From a virus: DNA of 60,827 nt. Position numbers and translations under genes: made by a program. Under the pieces are notes generated by a model that made no database searches, had not been told where the DNA came from, and worked only from the letters and a program-made list of their open reading frames with translations. The stretch is from positions 1-60,827 of IMG/VR virus record IMGVR_UViG_3300024180_000407; one strand, given 5' to 3'. This document shows positions 50,701-59,226 of this stretch, piece by piece (position 1 is the first letter of the stretch; each line of letters starts with the position of its first letter).

Positions 50701-51412
50701 CATTAACATCACCATCGGAGTTTATTACCATTCTATTACTTCCACTTGTCATGAAAGTTATACTTCTTGTTGCTCCTGCAAATGATATTGAGGAATAGGT
50801 ATTATTTACTTTATCCTCTATACTAGTTATCCTAGCAGCGTTTGTGTATACAACTCCATTTAGTAAGTCTACGCCTCCTGCTCTTGTGTAACCTCCTACA
50901 TTTAATAAGTAAGAACCTTGCGTAGCTCCTATATTTAATTTTTCAAATGAACCAGTTCCTGATGAAGCTATATTACCGGTTACATCTAATAGTGTTCCGT
51001 TAAAAGTAAGATTTGCTTCAGCATCTAATTCTGTTGTGGTAGACCCAACGGTTACTAATTCATTAGCAGTCGCATTATTAATTGCAGTAACTGCTCCTGA
51101 TGAAAGACCTGTCAATCCTGATGCATCTCCTACAAAAGAACCAGAAAATGAACCAGAAAGAATTCCGTTAGATATGGTAGCTGTACTACCGGATATTATT
51201 ATAGCTTCTGCTCCATGAGTACCCATTTTAATAGTGTCATCAGAAAAGACTTCAAAGATAGGAATACCGGATATATCTGATATACCGAATAACGATCCTG
51301 AAAGAGAGTCTGTTACAGAAAATAATTGTCCATGAGAACCACGGACATCTAATACTACTGAGCCTGATCCATCAACGATCAGTCCTTTTTTTACTTTAAA
51401 TTCGTTTGCCAT
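44717..51412 (-). CDS. Giant tail fibre protein (2231 aa)
   Basis: A 2231-residue, beta-rich fibre. The N-terminal module (VVLDVRGSHGQLFSVTDSLS, SGIPIFEVFSDDTIKMG) reappears near residue 1480 as VLFDVQGSQGQLFSITDSLE and AGIPILEVDSSDKVTMG, an internal duplication. Repeated DINGNADIGGNLTL, TELEGTSLDINGN and SGTLTLGTALAVAEGGTGAT units mark tandem short-repeat shafts. An Ala/Thr/Ser-rich tract sits at about 1090-1160. The C-terminal 250 residues look globular and may bind receptor or be the knob. It is the largest gene in the window. Confidence 0.88.
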   Translation of the reverse strand: MANEFKVKKGLIVDGSGSVVLDVRGSHGQLFSVTDSLSGSLFGISDISGIPIFEVFSDDTIKMGTHGAEAIIISGSTATISNGILSGSFSGSFVGDASGLTGLSSGAVTAINNATANELVTVGSTTTELDAEANLTFNGTLLDVTGNIASSGTGSFEKLNIGATQGSYLLNVGGYTRAGGVDLLNGVVYTNAARITSIEDKVNNTYSSISFAGATRSITFMTSGSNRMVINSDGDVNVLGGALSISGDGSNAVTFTESSAGIMTIAAPDDIILDAGGDIAFDAAGNDIRLKAAGTNFGTFTKSGNHFLITSNVTDGDIKFYGNDDGTSVNALTLDMSDGGSALFSHNIGLPSGGELDFAAGDVKFVHSSNKLTLNGGELMVNSTLGVNTTSVNSANKLEVHGQARIDGKMMIGDSTLSNAVNAAVQLQIKNAGQAGIRLEDSDSNNLAFDLIVDEGVGFLIKETVGGDAGDDIRLTIAESTGDATFSGKISGTELEGTSLDINGNADIGGNLTLSSGGNIFGSTGDFIIQNNAGAQFDLKSNQGIRLFIDANNDDNTRKFEILSNTGSYNSANVVASVNQSGNAIFEGTIDGGAITSTGKISGTELEGTSLDINGNGNLSGTLTIPGGFATTILDGDNVVVKKPDYSSGGWARALMNFKEHDNTSLYAIGAYGSNNTFSYGYIGTAYNDTTMRWAADKTVTFGGNVTAGSNSLTAGALDINGDADISGTLTLGTALAVAEGGTGATASTLWLNSNAFSNFAVSTADYDTITTRGLYRFQGTTNGPFGTSHTTGLTLTEGSGNYGWQMTSNSSANNGEGLAYRYRGTSWGPWQTLVTKTFGDGRYATLASGSLAGTAVQPNTSPTFDDLTVTGNLVITGTVDTYNVNNLNVVDKLIILGAGQTEANSGGSGIFVSGSSASILWDETNNTWDFNKSLDIIGNLTTSGNITGGGLTLNGSLSRGTYVASSNYHTGSDNIVLKGNSVGISGIFFESEKDGTNINHSTDFGFIQYHAYGTGTSGENAELIVGVSNDSTDHVILNAPHAEGFRVRVGASETDYKIFHEGHKPVYSEISGTVPTWNQDTTGTADNATSASHALTADTATTAASATAADTANTATSATSASHALTANSATTATSATSATSATSASHALIADTVTTNANLTGHITSVGNATSLGSFTTAQLNTAISDGTVLTAEADTLDTVADRGSSTNQTIKSTNGLGFKVDSSASARIEIENGGSNWAYLRLRDDSTVSWDIASYNGGNLEWRPAGSATNRMTYSSAGLLSVPSITTTGNIHLDNDSAQLQLGDDNDMQIFHNGANGEINNSTGNFTIDSAGDIILDAAGDSIQLTDNGTLIGKVNMTSQNLTFISSVSNKDMIFRGNDGGTFFTALSLDMSNAGTAAFASDIVVNGDQIRFINDAAAAYLSAADALIIQSDYNTGENKPIYLQPSAVTELTVATGKSTFVGNVGIGTDTPASKLHVSGTTDLVTIEGSGSVLFDVQGSQGQLFSITDSLEGTLFSVSDVAGIPILEVDSSDKVTMGSFGANTLVVTGSYTLFGTSSPNTTFASTVQIHERALLLDHTDHTQPILIVGGGASAGVTGSLTFYTSNTTGQHQMIIESGHSSGEVRFINNRLILDGKLNIGSVAGTTTDTDKFLVLDGAVVKYVSGSQLLNQIGGIGPSGATLDSVTDNGSTTTNDLATGALNVSGAIRLETAAESDIYTQGDEIHLLAGGPGGSGLHVNDATGQVKTDGDFAVGTIGAINHNFHVSGNANITSTLLVTGSANFKSNVDINGYIDVVQNSVFNNDLEVGGDLDTARLYADEQITVGVDNGVDGKLYIKQNDSTINSGIIINQQGAGDARLAFQKGTGTFAMGIDGTDGKFKMAGSNLSAGTPSLTLTSGNVIVNGDTAHVSTGETSKLSVNGRISGRIRRTPDATSNHSAVAGQQNYWTKLAKFSITSAANEIRATYTLMMEEISQAGYMRFAVELRSNSSGTTPQVADIRILEMASGADSFEARSGTGAGSAYQADSLKLVVNSNTDIQLWVQKKQQYGVAALFEDTIVYDNFFNSTDNAAVTYYNNSSWQSNEPLSAAGGNVRTRMPSMVTQHQYAFFSNTTSLRYIPNYASFLGSSLNYTSRFLIPKGATLVGVGITTQSTLLGNNKLRLYDADVVALPSLLDTQTFTVTANRQTWIQFNKQINMNGTAGNQNAIAFGIEAATSSNHYWNMVAVWNI
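47945..48155 (-). repeat. Tandem repeat encoding Ala/Thr/Ser-rich tract in the giant fibre
   Basis: Short direct repeats built on the coding sense of GCTGAAGTAGC-like units, translating as TATSATSASHAL-like residues. The tract is repetitive at DNA level and could vary in length between relatives. Confidence 0.75.
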
Positions 51413-51468
51413 AATAATATCCTTTTTTCATTTTCCAAAAGGTCTATAATAAATAGTTACATTAATAC

Positions 51469-52611
51469 TTACAATTCAAATCTATGTCGTAAACTATTAA
51501 AACTATTTAATACTTCTTCTGCAGTTAATACTTTGTTATAAATCTTAGCTATGGGTAACTCTCCATTAAGCGGTCTATTTGTTCCTCCATCTCCTCCTAT
51601 TTTTAATGTAGCACTGTTTGTGTTACAGGGCAATGTTGTACTCCAGCTATTTGTTGCTACTAAACTTCCATTAACATATATCCTACCGTTTTGTCCGTCG
51701 TATGATGTAATTATATGAGTCCATTTATCTGATGGAAACGCACTCCCTACATTTACCTGCCTCAGACCATCTGATGTTGATATATTTTGTGCGATAGAAA
51801 ATGGTGATGACACACTAAGGTGTACTAAGTAAACACTTTTATCTAGTAATCTCGGGTAAGGGTTACTTTGAGATGAATCTGCTTTTACTATAAATTCAAA
51901 AGATAGGTTTGATGTTAAATCTAAATCGTTTGAATCAGCTATTTCTATAGAATCGTTTGTTCCATCAAAAGCTATTTGTGCATTACTGTTAAAACTTACA
52001 TTACTTACGTTTATATCTTTTGATCTTTTTAAATCTATCAACGATCCAGATACTGATCTTATATCATCTGTGAATGGTGAAGGTACCCCTAATTCTACTT
52101 GTGCATTAAATAACGTAATAGATGAACTTACTGGTACTGATATATCTAGAAACCGATATGTAGAGTTATACTCAGATCTAGAACCTGACATAAACACCCT
52201 ATTAGAAGAACCAAAGTTTGCTACTGAAAATGCTGTGTTGTTTACATCACACCAATCTAAAATAACGGCAGTTCCTACTCCAGGGTTAAAGTTTTCATAA
52301 TTAACACTACATCCGTAAATTGCATTATCAGTTAGATCATTAACGTTTGTGTATAGTCTAATGGTTGATCCACCTGTTCCGTCATTAACGAATTTAAATT
52401 TACCGCCTCCAAGATCAGTCTTTGTTGTATTGTTGTATATATCTGTACGGACATCTAAAGATTGTGCTCCTGTTTGTGTAAGTAAATTTGTTGTTGGTTT
52501 ACCTTTATTAAATTTAAAGACATCTCTAGAAGTACCCACTAACGGGTAGCCGGTATCATATCCAACTACTAACCCTTCTTCAATTATATTTGGTCCTAAA
52601 TGAGAAGCCAT
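51469..52611 (-). CDS. LamG-type tail protein 1 (380 aa)
   Basis: A 380-residue protein. The N-terminus has the family signature EEGLVVGYDTGYP and FNKGKPTTNLL. The middle 100 residues look like a carbohydrate-binding sandwich ending in ELGVPSPFTDD. The C-terminal about 170 residues are a concanavalin/LamG fold (IAFDGTNDSIEIADSNDLDL, GRIYVNGSLVATN). It ends SFNSLRHRFEL. It probably serves as a receptor-binding or adhesion tip. Confidence 0.8.
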   Translation of the reverse strand: MASHLGPNIIEEGLVVGYDTGYPLVGTSRDVFKFNKGKPTTNLLTQTGAQSLDVRTDIYNNTTKTDLGGGKFKFVNDGTGGSTIRLYTNVNDLTDNAIYGCSVNYENFNPGVGTAVILDWCDVNNTAFSVANFGSSNRVFMSGSRSEYNSTYRFLDISVPVSSSITLFNAQVELGVPSPFTDDIRSVSGSLIDLKRSKDINVSNVSFNSNAQIAFDGTNDSIEIADSNDLDLTSNLSFEFIVKADSSQSNPYPRLLDKSVYLVHLSVSSPFSIAQNISTSDGLRQVNVGSAFPSDKWTHIITSYDGQNGRIYVNGSLVATNSWSTTLPCNTNSATLKIGGDGGTNRPLNGELPIAKIYNKVLTAEEVLNSFNSLRHRFEL

Positions 52612-52620
52612 ATACTAAGT

Positions 52621-52965
52621 TTATGATGGTGAATCTAATACATCTTGATCAGTCCATTCATCTGTTGCTAGTAAAGCTAGTATTTCACTATGTGTATATT
52701 CAGAGTAACTATCTAAATAAAAAGACGGTCTACCATATACACCTGCTTCGTGTAAAATTGAAATTTCTTCTCCTGTTTCAGCATCCATACCTATTGTTGA
52801 GTATGATGCGGTTATTTCATTAACTTCGTACTTTACGAAGGTTTTTGTGTTATCTATAGAGTATCTTAGACCTTCCGCTGAATGTTCTAAAACCTGATTA
52901 AAATCTATAGTTTCTACGTCTGTTGCTGGTACTACTAACCAGCGTCTGTTTGGAAATCTACTCAT
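52621..52965 (-). CDS. Unknown protein (114 aa) between LamG genes
   Basis: A 114-residue acidic protein (MSRFPNRRWLVVPATDVETI; DAETGEEISILHEAGVYGRP). No family is recognised. It lies within the LamG array but lacks the array's signatures, and a TATTTATA element is 17 nt upstream. It may be a small fibre component or chaperone. Confidence 0.55.
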   Translation of the reverse strand: MSRFPNRRWLVVPATDVETIDFNQVLEHSAEGLRYSIDNTKTFVKYEVNEITASYSTIGMDAETGEEISILHEAGVYGRPSFYLDSYSEYTHSEILALLATDEWTDQDVLDSPS

Positions 52966-52982
52966 TGTTATTATGTTTTAAT

Positions 52983-52990
52983 TATAAATA
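52983..52990 (-). promoter_or_regulatory. TATTTATA element before the 114-aa gene
   Basis: It lies 17 nt before the ATG at 52965, next to the end of the 448-aa gene (52991). Confidence 0.4.
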
Positions 52991-54337
52991 TCAAATATTA
53001 AATCTTTTTTTAATTCCTTTAAAGTTTTGTTTTATTTCTGTTTCTGTTAATCTATTACTATAAAATTTAACTATCGGAATAACTCCATCAAAGTATTCCT
53101 TTCCTCCTGATTTAGAGTTAAACCCTATATTGTATTGTTGCATACCTGATGAATAGTTTAGAGTAGAAGCAGAACCCCAAGATCCTACTTGTTCTCCGTT
53201 TACATAAAGGCTAGGGTATAATGTTGATTCATCCCATACTGCTACTACATGGTAATAAGATGTTGTTGTAAGTGTTGTTGTTCCTTGTAGAAATTGATAG
53301 TTAGAATTATCATACCATACAAACTGTACTTTATTACTACTTTGTCGAATACCTCCATTACAGTAGTGAGAGCAACCATCGCCTGATTTATGTCCGAATA
53401 TACAATGCACTCCAGTAAGTGTATCTGTTTTAAATACTACTTCCCAAGTCCTTGGCTTGTCTGTATTATCAATATTTAATGATGCAGGCCAGCTCTCTTT
53501 CATCTTATCATCAGTACCATCAAATTCCATCTGTGCATTTGAATTAAATGTTACATCTTCTACGTTTATCTTCCACTTTAATAACTGGTCAGCACTACTA
53601 ACCATTGTTGGGAATCCTGTTCCAGAAAAAGCAGGGTATGTATATGGCTGTACAATGTTTTTTAGTGAAGTCGGTAGAAATTGACCTGAGTTACTACCTT
53701 GACTTCCTGTATATGCTACTCTAGATCCATGTCCATTAGGTGGATATGCAAAAGCTAAGCCTGCAAAGGGTGTGTGGTGGGTATTTTTTTCCACCTGTAG
53801 TCTCCTAATATAAATTGTATCTGTAAGACCTCCGTTGTCTGTGCCTCGCAATCCTATGCATATTCTAGTTCCATTTGTACTATTAACACCGGTAAACGAT
53901 CCTGTGTAGGTTTTCCATTCTGTAAGAGATGGTGATGTAAAATTACCTAAACTTACGTTGTAATTACCTAACGAAGTTCCGTTAAGTACGAATCCCCATA
54001 TTCCTGAGGTTTGTTGTGATTTAAGTTTATATTCAAATGATACGTACATATTTTCCGATATTACACCGTTTCCTAATTCGTAATATATGCTATGCCATCC
54101 ATTTGTTGCTGTTAACTCGATTGCATTTTCTGCTTGACTCCATTCTACATCTCCAGGCCATCCATGTTCTGTCCAATCTGATACTGAACCGAATGGGTTA
54201 TTATTATCTGAAACATAGTTATAAGTTGGTTCCCCAGCATTAAATCTGTAACTATCTAAGTTTGATTCAACTACTGGATATCCTGTGTCGTATCCCCAGC
54301 TAACTTTGCTTGCGTTTGTGTTTGGACCTATAAACAT
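52991..54337 (-). CDS. LamG-type tail protein 2 (448 aa)
   Basis: A 448-residue paralogue with the signature WGYDTGYP and FNAGEPTYNYV. A longer N-terminal sandwich (HGWPGDVEWSQAENAIELTA) precedes a LamG domain (MEFDGTDDKMKESWPASL; YPSLYVNGEQVGSW) and the end KQNFKGIKKRFNI. Compared with protein 1 the N-terminal domain is longer and different. It overlaps protein 3 by 1 base (A of ATG). Confidence 0.8.
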   Translation of the reverse strand: MFIGPNTNASKVSWGYDTGYPVVESNLDSYRFNAGEPTYNYVSDNNNPFGSVSDWTEHGWPGDVEWSQAENAIELTATNGWHSIYYELGNGVISENMYVSFEYKLKSQQTSGIWGFVLNGTSLGNYNVSLGNFTSPSLTEWKTYTGSFTGVNSTNGTRICIGLRGTDNGGLTDTIYIRRLQVEKNTHHTPFAGLAFAYPPNGHGSRVAYTGSQGSNSGQFLPTSLKNIVQPYTYPAFSGTGFPTMVSSADQLLKWKINVEDVTFNSNAQMEFDGTDDKMKESWPASLNIDNTDKPRTWEVVFKTDTLTGVHCIFGHKSGDGCSHYCNGGIRQSSNKVQFVWYDNSNYQFLQGTTTLTTTSYYHVVAVWDESTLYPSLYVNGEQVGSWGSASTLNYSSGMQQYNIGFNSKSGGKEYFDGVIPIVKFYSNRLTETEIKQNFKGIKKRFNI

Positions 54338-56082
54338 TATATGAATCTTTTTTTAGTTGAGTTATAATACGCAATTAAATCTTTGTCTGTCTTTTCTACT
54401 TTTTCAAAATACCTTACTCCATCTATACTACCCTCCCAGTATGTATTTGAGCCCTCAAATTCAGCTCCTATTGTCAAGTCTTTCATGACATTGTACCCGG
54501 AACTATTAACTGTTCGTGTACCGTCTTCTAATAAAGAAGATGTTACTAAGTCATCATTACTGTCAAAGTAGAACACTGTTATTGCTTGTGTTGATAATCT
54601 GAATCCTACACATTTCCAGTCTCCATCGTATATACTAAAGTTAGATGATGAAACTTGGCGACTTTCAAGAGCTGTATCTATTGTCTGAACTTGTATTGCT
54701 CCAGTGCTCGTACCGTATAGGTTTATCCCACCATGATCAAATTCTGGATGAGCATAAGAACTGAAGATACCTCTTCTTTCGTTTGATGGACCATCGGACC
54801 TAACCCACGCAATAAAAGTTATGTGGTTGTTATCGCTACTAAATTGTATCGAATCCTCTGGAGGATATACTTTATTGAGTTCAATACGATCATTCGTACC
54901 GTCAAAATATGGGAGTCTGTTACTGTCCATACTGACAAACTGTGTTTTTGCTCCTCTGTATGTAATAGCATTGTAAGATGAGCTGAAAGCATTATCGGGT
55001 AGATTAGCTAATAAATCGGTATGCCCTCTGTTACCTGTTCCGTATTTTTTAAACTTATAGTTTTTATTATTACCATTTGCAGCATCTGTGGTGACTATTC
55101 GTGATTTCATTGGTGCGCTCCAGTATGTAGTCATTTCTTTACCCGTTGATACTCCTGCGGAATCAAAGTATATTTTCCAGTATTTGCTATCCGTTAAATA
55201 AGGGGTAGCTGAATATACGTATGATCTAAGTCTTATTGAACCTGCTGAAGGCATGTTTACTCTTAAGTATATTGTTTGGTTTATATCACTAGCACTACTG
55301 GTTGGGAAGTTCCATACTGGGTTAAATACTGGTTTTGTATATGAAGCATCTAATCCATAATCTAAAATAGATGCGCCTACATTATCATAATCGTTTTGTA
55401 CTGTATTGGTTAATTGGTAAGTGCCTCTATAATTAGCGTCTCCGCCAAGGTATTGAGCAGTATCAACCGAATGTGTTACTGTACTTATTCCAGAGGGTAG
55501 ATCAATTGTGGTATAGGTATTACCTGCATATCTACCCGATAAAAGGGTAGTGCCGTCTGCTGAGTATGAAGTTGTTGAGTTGGTGAAGAATGTATAAAGT
55601 CTATACCAACCATCTCCTTCAGGTACCATTGTTTTTGATGTACCGTGTGAGTTCCATCCACCAATATTAGAGTACCCGTTATTAAAACTACCGGTAATTA
55701 CCGGGCTTGATGAATCTGCTTTAAATGAAATTGAAGCTATGTACTTCGATGTTGCATCGTATTGAGTTACAGAACTATGGTAACAGCCAAATCCTTCCCC
55801 GCTTGATAATCTTGACTCTTTTCCTGAATCAGCTATGTGTGTTAATTTCCAAATCGGTGTTTTATGTATTGGATGTAATCTACCTGTGTTTGTGTTTGTT
55901 CCGGAAAAACCTGGGTTGTTATATCTGGATAATGTTGTTGTATCGGGTATTACGTTTTCATGTAGAAACTGTCCTTTGTAATACTTAGTTTCATGAGTAG
56001 AACCAGTAGATGCTGGATACCCTGTATCGTATCCTGCTACTAATCCTTTAGATATGTTATTTGGTCCTCCTCCTGTTGCCAT
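54337..56082 (-). CDS. LamG-type tail protein 3 (581 aa)
   Basis: A 581-residue paralogue, the longest. It has SKGLVAGYDTGYP but a different following segment (HETKYYKGQFLHENV), two extra sandwiches over about 90-370, then LamG (YFDGTNDRIELNKVYPPEDS) and the end IAYYNSTKKRFI. The insert is unlike the others. It overlaps protein 4 by one base. Confidence 0.8.
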   Translation of the reverse strand: MATGGGPNNISKGLVAGYDTGYPASTGSTHETKYYKGQFLHENVIPDTTTLSRYNNPGFSGTNTNTGRLHPIHKTPIWKLTHIADSGKESRLSSGEGFGCYHSSVTQYDATSKYIASISFKADSSSPVITGSFNNGYSNIGGWNSHGTSKTMVPEGDGWYRLYTFFTNSTTSYSADGTTLLSGRYAGNTYTTIDLPSGISTVTHSVDTAQYLGGDANYRGTYQLTNTVQNDYDNVGASILDYGLDASYTKPVFNPVWNFPTSSASDINQTIYLRVNMPSAGSIRLRSYVYSATPYLTDSKYWKIYFDSAGVSTGKEMTTYWSAPMKSRIVTTDAANGNNKNYKFKKYGTGNRGHTDLLANLPDNAFSSSYNAITYRGAKTQFVSMDSNRLPYFDGTNDRIELNKVYPPEDSIQFSSDNNHITFIAWVRSDGPSNERRGIFSSYAHPEFDHGGINLYGTSTGAIQVQTIDTALESRQVSSSNFSIYDGDWKCVGFRLSTQAITVFYFDSNDDLVTSSLLEDGTRTVNSSGYNVMKDLTIGAEFEGSNTYWEGSIDGVRYFEKVEKTDKDLIAYYNSTKKRFI

Positions 56083-57266
56083 TATATATTAAATCTATCC
56101 TTTAAGGTGTTAAAGTTCTGTGTTACTTCTGATGATGAAAGTGCTCTATCGTAAATTCTAAATACCGGTATTTCTCCTTGCCATTCACCAGGGGCGCCCA
56201 TGCTTCCGTAAATATCTCCTATTCTTAAATCACCATTTCCATGATTCCAAGTTGTACCTGTGGATGAGGTTGTTTCTAGTATTCCGTTAAAGTAAATCCT
56301 AAGTTCTCCAGTGCCGGTACCATCCCAAATGCATACTCCATAAAAGTACCTGTCTATAGGTATATCTGTTGTTGATCTTGGAATACCACCAGTAGCGTAA
56401 ACTCTGAATTCTAGTTTATTATTAGAAGAAGATCTTTTGATACCAAATCCTGTTCCTGCTGGGCCTGTATAATCTCCGCTAATTCCTATTGGGTTTGTTA
56501 GGTTATCTGCTTTTGCTACAAATTCAAAAGTTATTCCTGTAGGATTTGTTCCTACAAGGTCAGATAAGTTTAGATCTAATTCTATAAAGTCATCCGAACC
56601 ATCAAAAGTAATTTGTGCATTATTATCAAATGTTACATTGGATAAATCTATATCCGTTGTTCTTGTTATATCTATTAATGAACCTGTTGAGGATCTTGTA
56701 GTTTCTGTAAATGGTGAATTATGTGGGTTAGTTTCAATTTGATAATTTTTAAAGTATATAGTATCATCTATTGATGCTCTATTCACATTATTATTCATTA
56801 AAAATAAAGCTTGACTCCCGTTACTTGACCTTGTATGTGTTAACGAATGTATATACCCGGTATCTTTAATATTACTTCCAAGAGTACCGGTTGAACCGTC
56901 TAATTTCCAGTAGTATCCTGATAGTTCATTAAAATCATATTCAACACTATATGTATTTGTTGTATTAGCTACATGAGTAATATATGGGAATTGTGCAATT
57001 CTGTAATTAGTTCCATGTGTTGTAATATTTATCTTTTTCCACCCATCTCCTTTTTCAGGTGCGGATGATACCTCTACTACATGACCGTAACCACCTACAT
57101 TGTGTCCAACTATTGTTCTCTTTGTATCTGTGTTTGCTATATTAGTTGTAGGTTCACCTAAATTAAATCTATAAAAATCAAAACTAGACGACACTATGGG
57201 ATAGCCTGTATCATATCCGTATACAAGACCTTCTCTAACTATATTTGCTCCTCTATTTATTCCCAT
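56082..57266 (-). CDS. LamG-type tail protein 4 (394 aa)
   Basis: A 394-residue paralogue with REGLVYGYDTGYP, then FNLGEPTTNIA. A carbohydrate-binding-like sandwich ends QIETNPHNSPFTE, and the LamG region includes ITFDGSDDFIELDLNLSD and ELRIYFNGILETTS. It ends NFNTLKDRFNI. Confidence 0.82.
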   Translation of the reverse strand: MGINRGANIVREGLVYGYDTGYPIVSSSFDFYRFNLGEPTTNIANTDTKRTIVGHNVGGYGHVVEVSSAPEKGDGWKKINITTHGTNYRIAQFPYITHVANTTNTYSVEYDFNELSGYYWKLDGSTGTLGSNIKDTGYIHSLTHTRSSNGSQALFLMNNNVNRASIDDTIYFKNYQIETNPHNSPFTETTRSSTGSLIDITRTTDIDLSNVTFDNNAQITFDGSDDFIELDLNLSDLVGTNPTGITFEFVAKADNLTNPIGISGDYTGPAGTGFGIKRSSSNNKLEFRVYATGGIPRSTTDIPIDRYFYGVCIWDGTGTGELRIYFNGILETTSSTGTTWNHGNGDLRIGDIYGSMGAPGEWQGEIPVFRIYDRALSSSEVTQNFNTLKDRFNI

Positions 57267-57279
57267 TTAATATAAATAT

Positions 57280-58461
57280 CTAAATATTAAACCTACTCCT
57301 AAGTCCTTTAAAATTACTTTTTACTGTTGATGCTGACATCTCGTTTTTATACACTTTTAGTATAGGAAGTTCACCATCGTAGTTGAATGTATTATTTGCT
57401 CTTTGTCCTATGTCCCAATTACCTGTCCAGGGTGCTGCTGATACTGTTGGTGTAACGGTTGTTTCTAATTCACCGTTTATGTATACCTTTATTGCACTTT
57501 GTGTTTTTGATATAACAAAGTGTGTGTATTCTGCTGTACTTAATTGAGTTGTGCTTTTACATGTATCTCCTGTGGTATCTGCTGCTGCCACAAAAACTCC
57601 TCCTATTTGACCATTACTCCAAATTCTTATATATTGATCAATTCCTGTACTGTTTGGATTAATTAACATAGGGCTATTTGAATAACTATCTGGTTTAAGT
57701 ACCATCTCAATAGTAAATCTATCATTTGATATACCGGGATTATTTATTGTTATATGGTCATCGGTTCCGTCAAAAAACATTTGTGCATCAGTATCAAAAG
57801 ATACATCTGATATGTTTATTGTTGTATTTCTTTTTAAATCAATTAATGAGTTTTCTACAGACCTTGTATTACCTTGCCCTGCGTAAGGTGTATTATGCGG
57901 TTTAGTTTCAAACTGCATATTTCTATAATATATTTTTTTATTTTGAAAATGAGGATATACCATATTAAAAAAGTCATAGGTATAAGCTCCAGTTAAATTA
58001 GCTTTCATAGTAACTGTTAAACTAAACTTAGTCCACTCATTTGCCGGTATAGAAGATGGCCTTATGTTTGTAAATCCTACTCTTGATAAATCGTTACTAG
58101 TTGGGAATTGATCAGAATATTCATTTGTATCAAAGTAATACTTATTTCCACTCTGTGTTATCGTCTCTGTTGAATATAATTCAAATGACCAGGTGTATAC
58201 TTCATTGGATACAACCGTTATACTTGGTAGTTGAAATCTAGAATAGCTGGAAGTTATATCTGCTAATTGTATATAGGTACCAAAATCATCTGAGTCAAGG
58301 CTTGCACCGTTTCCTTGACCTAGTATATTGTTGTTTAGTTTATTGGTAGTTGGTTCACCTAAGTTAAATTTATATGAATCATTACTTGTAGTAATTAATG
58401 GGTAACCAGTATCATACCCAAACAGTAGAGCGTCTGTATCTATTTTTGGTCCTGTATTCAT
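57280..58461 (-). CDS. LamG-type tail protein 5 (393 aa)
   Basis: A 393-residue paralogue with TDALLFGYDTGYP and FNLGEPTTNKL, a sandwich ending QFETKPHNTPYAG, and a LamG domain (MFFDGTDDHITINNPGIS; IKVYINGELETTVTP). It ends NFKGLRSRFNI. It is closest in layout to protein 4, suggesting a recent duplication. Confidence 0.82.
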   Translation of the reverse strand: MNTGPKIDTDALLFGYDTGYPLITTSNDSYKFNLGEPTTNKLNNNILGQGNGASLDSDDFGTYIQLADITSSYSRFQLPSITVVSNEVYTWSFELYSTETITQSGNKYYFDTNEYSDQFPTSNDLSRVGFTNIRPSSIPANEWTKFSLTVTMKANLTGAYTYDFFNMVYPHFQNKKIYYRNMQFETKPHNTPYAGQGNTRSVENSLIDLKRNTTINISDVSFDTDAQMFFDGTDDHITINNPGISNDRFTIEMVLKPDSYSNSPMLINPNSTGIDQYIRIWSNGQIGGVFVAAADTTGDTCKSTTQLSTAEYTHFVISKTQSAIKVYINGELETTVTPTVSAAPWTGNWDIGQRANNTFNYDGELPILKVYKNEMSASTVKSNFKGLRSRFNI

Positions 58462-59216
58462 TATATAAATCTATGTTTTTGAGCGTTATAGTTAATGCTT
58501 ACTTCAGTAGCCGATAGTGCTTTATTATATATTCTTACTGGACCTACTTCCATTTCTCCTCTATATGAACTCCATCCTGATATGTATAGATGGTCTTCTA
58601 TGTTAACGTTTACATTATTGTCATTATTATTTGTAGCTACTTCTACCCCGTCTAGATAAAGTTTAATGTTTGTTCCATCTCTTAACCCTACAATGTGGTG
58701 GAATTTATCATCTCTAAAATCATATGAAGAAGAGTTATAAGAAACACTTGCTATATTACTTCCCCCTGTTGCGTCAAATCTTACTGATATTGTAGAACTA
58801 TTGGTAAACATAGTGTTAAATCCACCGTCACAGCCATCACATAATGGATTTCCTCTAGTGACTATAACTGCTATAGTATTTGAACCTGTTTGTTGAAGTT
58901 TTACCCAAGATTCTATCGAGAATGCTGAAGATGTAAAGTTAACAGGTAGAGGTGCTGTAGCGCTATTATTTGCAAAAAGTAGACTGTCGTTAGTTCCGTC
59001 GAAACCGAATACTTTAGTTGTCGACCCTGTCGTAGGTACAGTTACTGTTGTACCTCCTGATAGTTGCCCAGAGGGTGGAAATGTTGCTGTTGTAGTGCCG
59101 CCGTAGCGTGTTAGTTCATAAACATTTGTTGATCCTGGATAGCTTTTTGAACTTGCTGGATCAATACTGAATACAATACCATCTTTTATAACTGTTGGTC
59201 CTCTTGAAAACGCCAT
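58461..59216 (-). CDS. LamG-type tail protein 6 (251 aa), shorter form
   Basis: A 251-residue protein with a different N-terminus (KDGIVFSIDPASSKSYPG), then a single LamG domain (FGFDGTNDSLLFANNSATA; IKLYLDGVEVATN) and the same kind of end (SINYNAQKHRFI). It lacks the extra sandwich domain. It may represent the ancestral or minimal form. It overlaps protein 5 by one base. Confidence 0.82.
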   Translation of the reverse strand: MAFSRGPTVIKDGIVFSIDPASSKSYPGSTNVYELTRYGGTTTATFPPSGQLSGGTTVTVPTTGSTTKVFGFDGTNDSLLFANNSATAPLPVNFTSSAFSIESWVKLQQTGSNTIAVIVTRGNPLCDGCDGGFNTMFTNSSTISVRFDATGGSNIASVSYNSSSYDFRDDKFHHIVGLRDGTNIKLYLDGVEVATNNNDNNVNVNIEDHLYISGWSSYRGEMEVGPVRIYNKALSATEVSINYNAQKHRFI

Positions 59217-59226
59217 TTAATATGTT

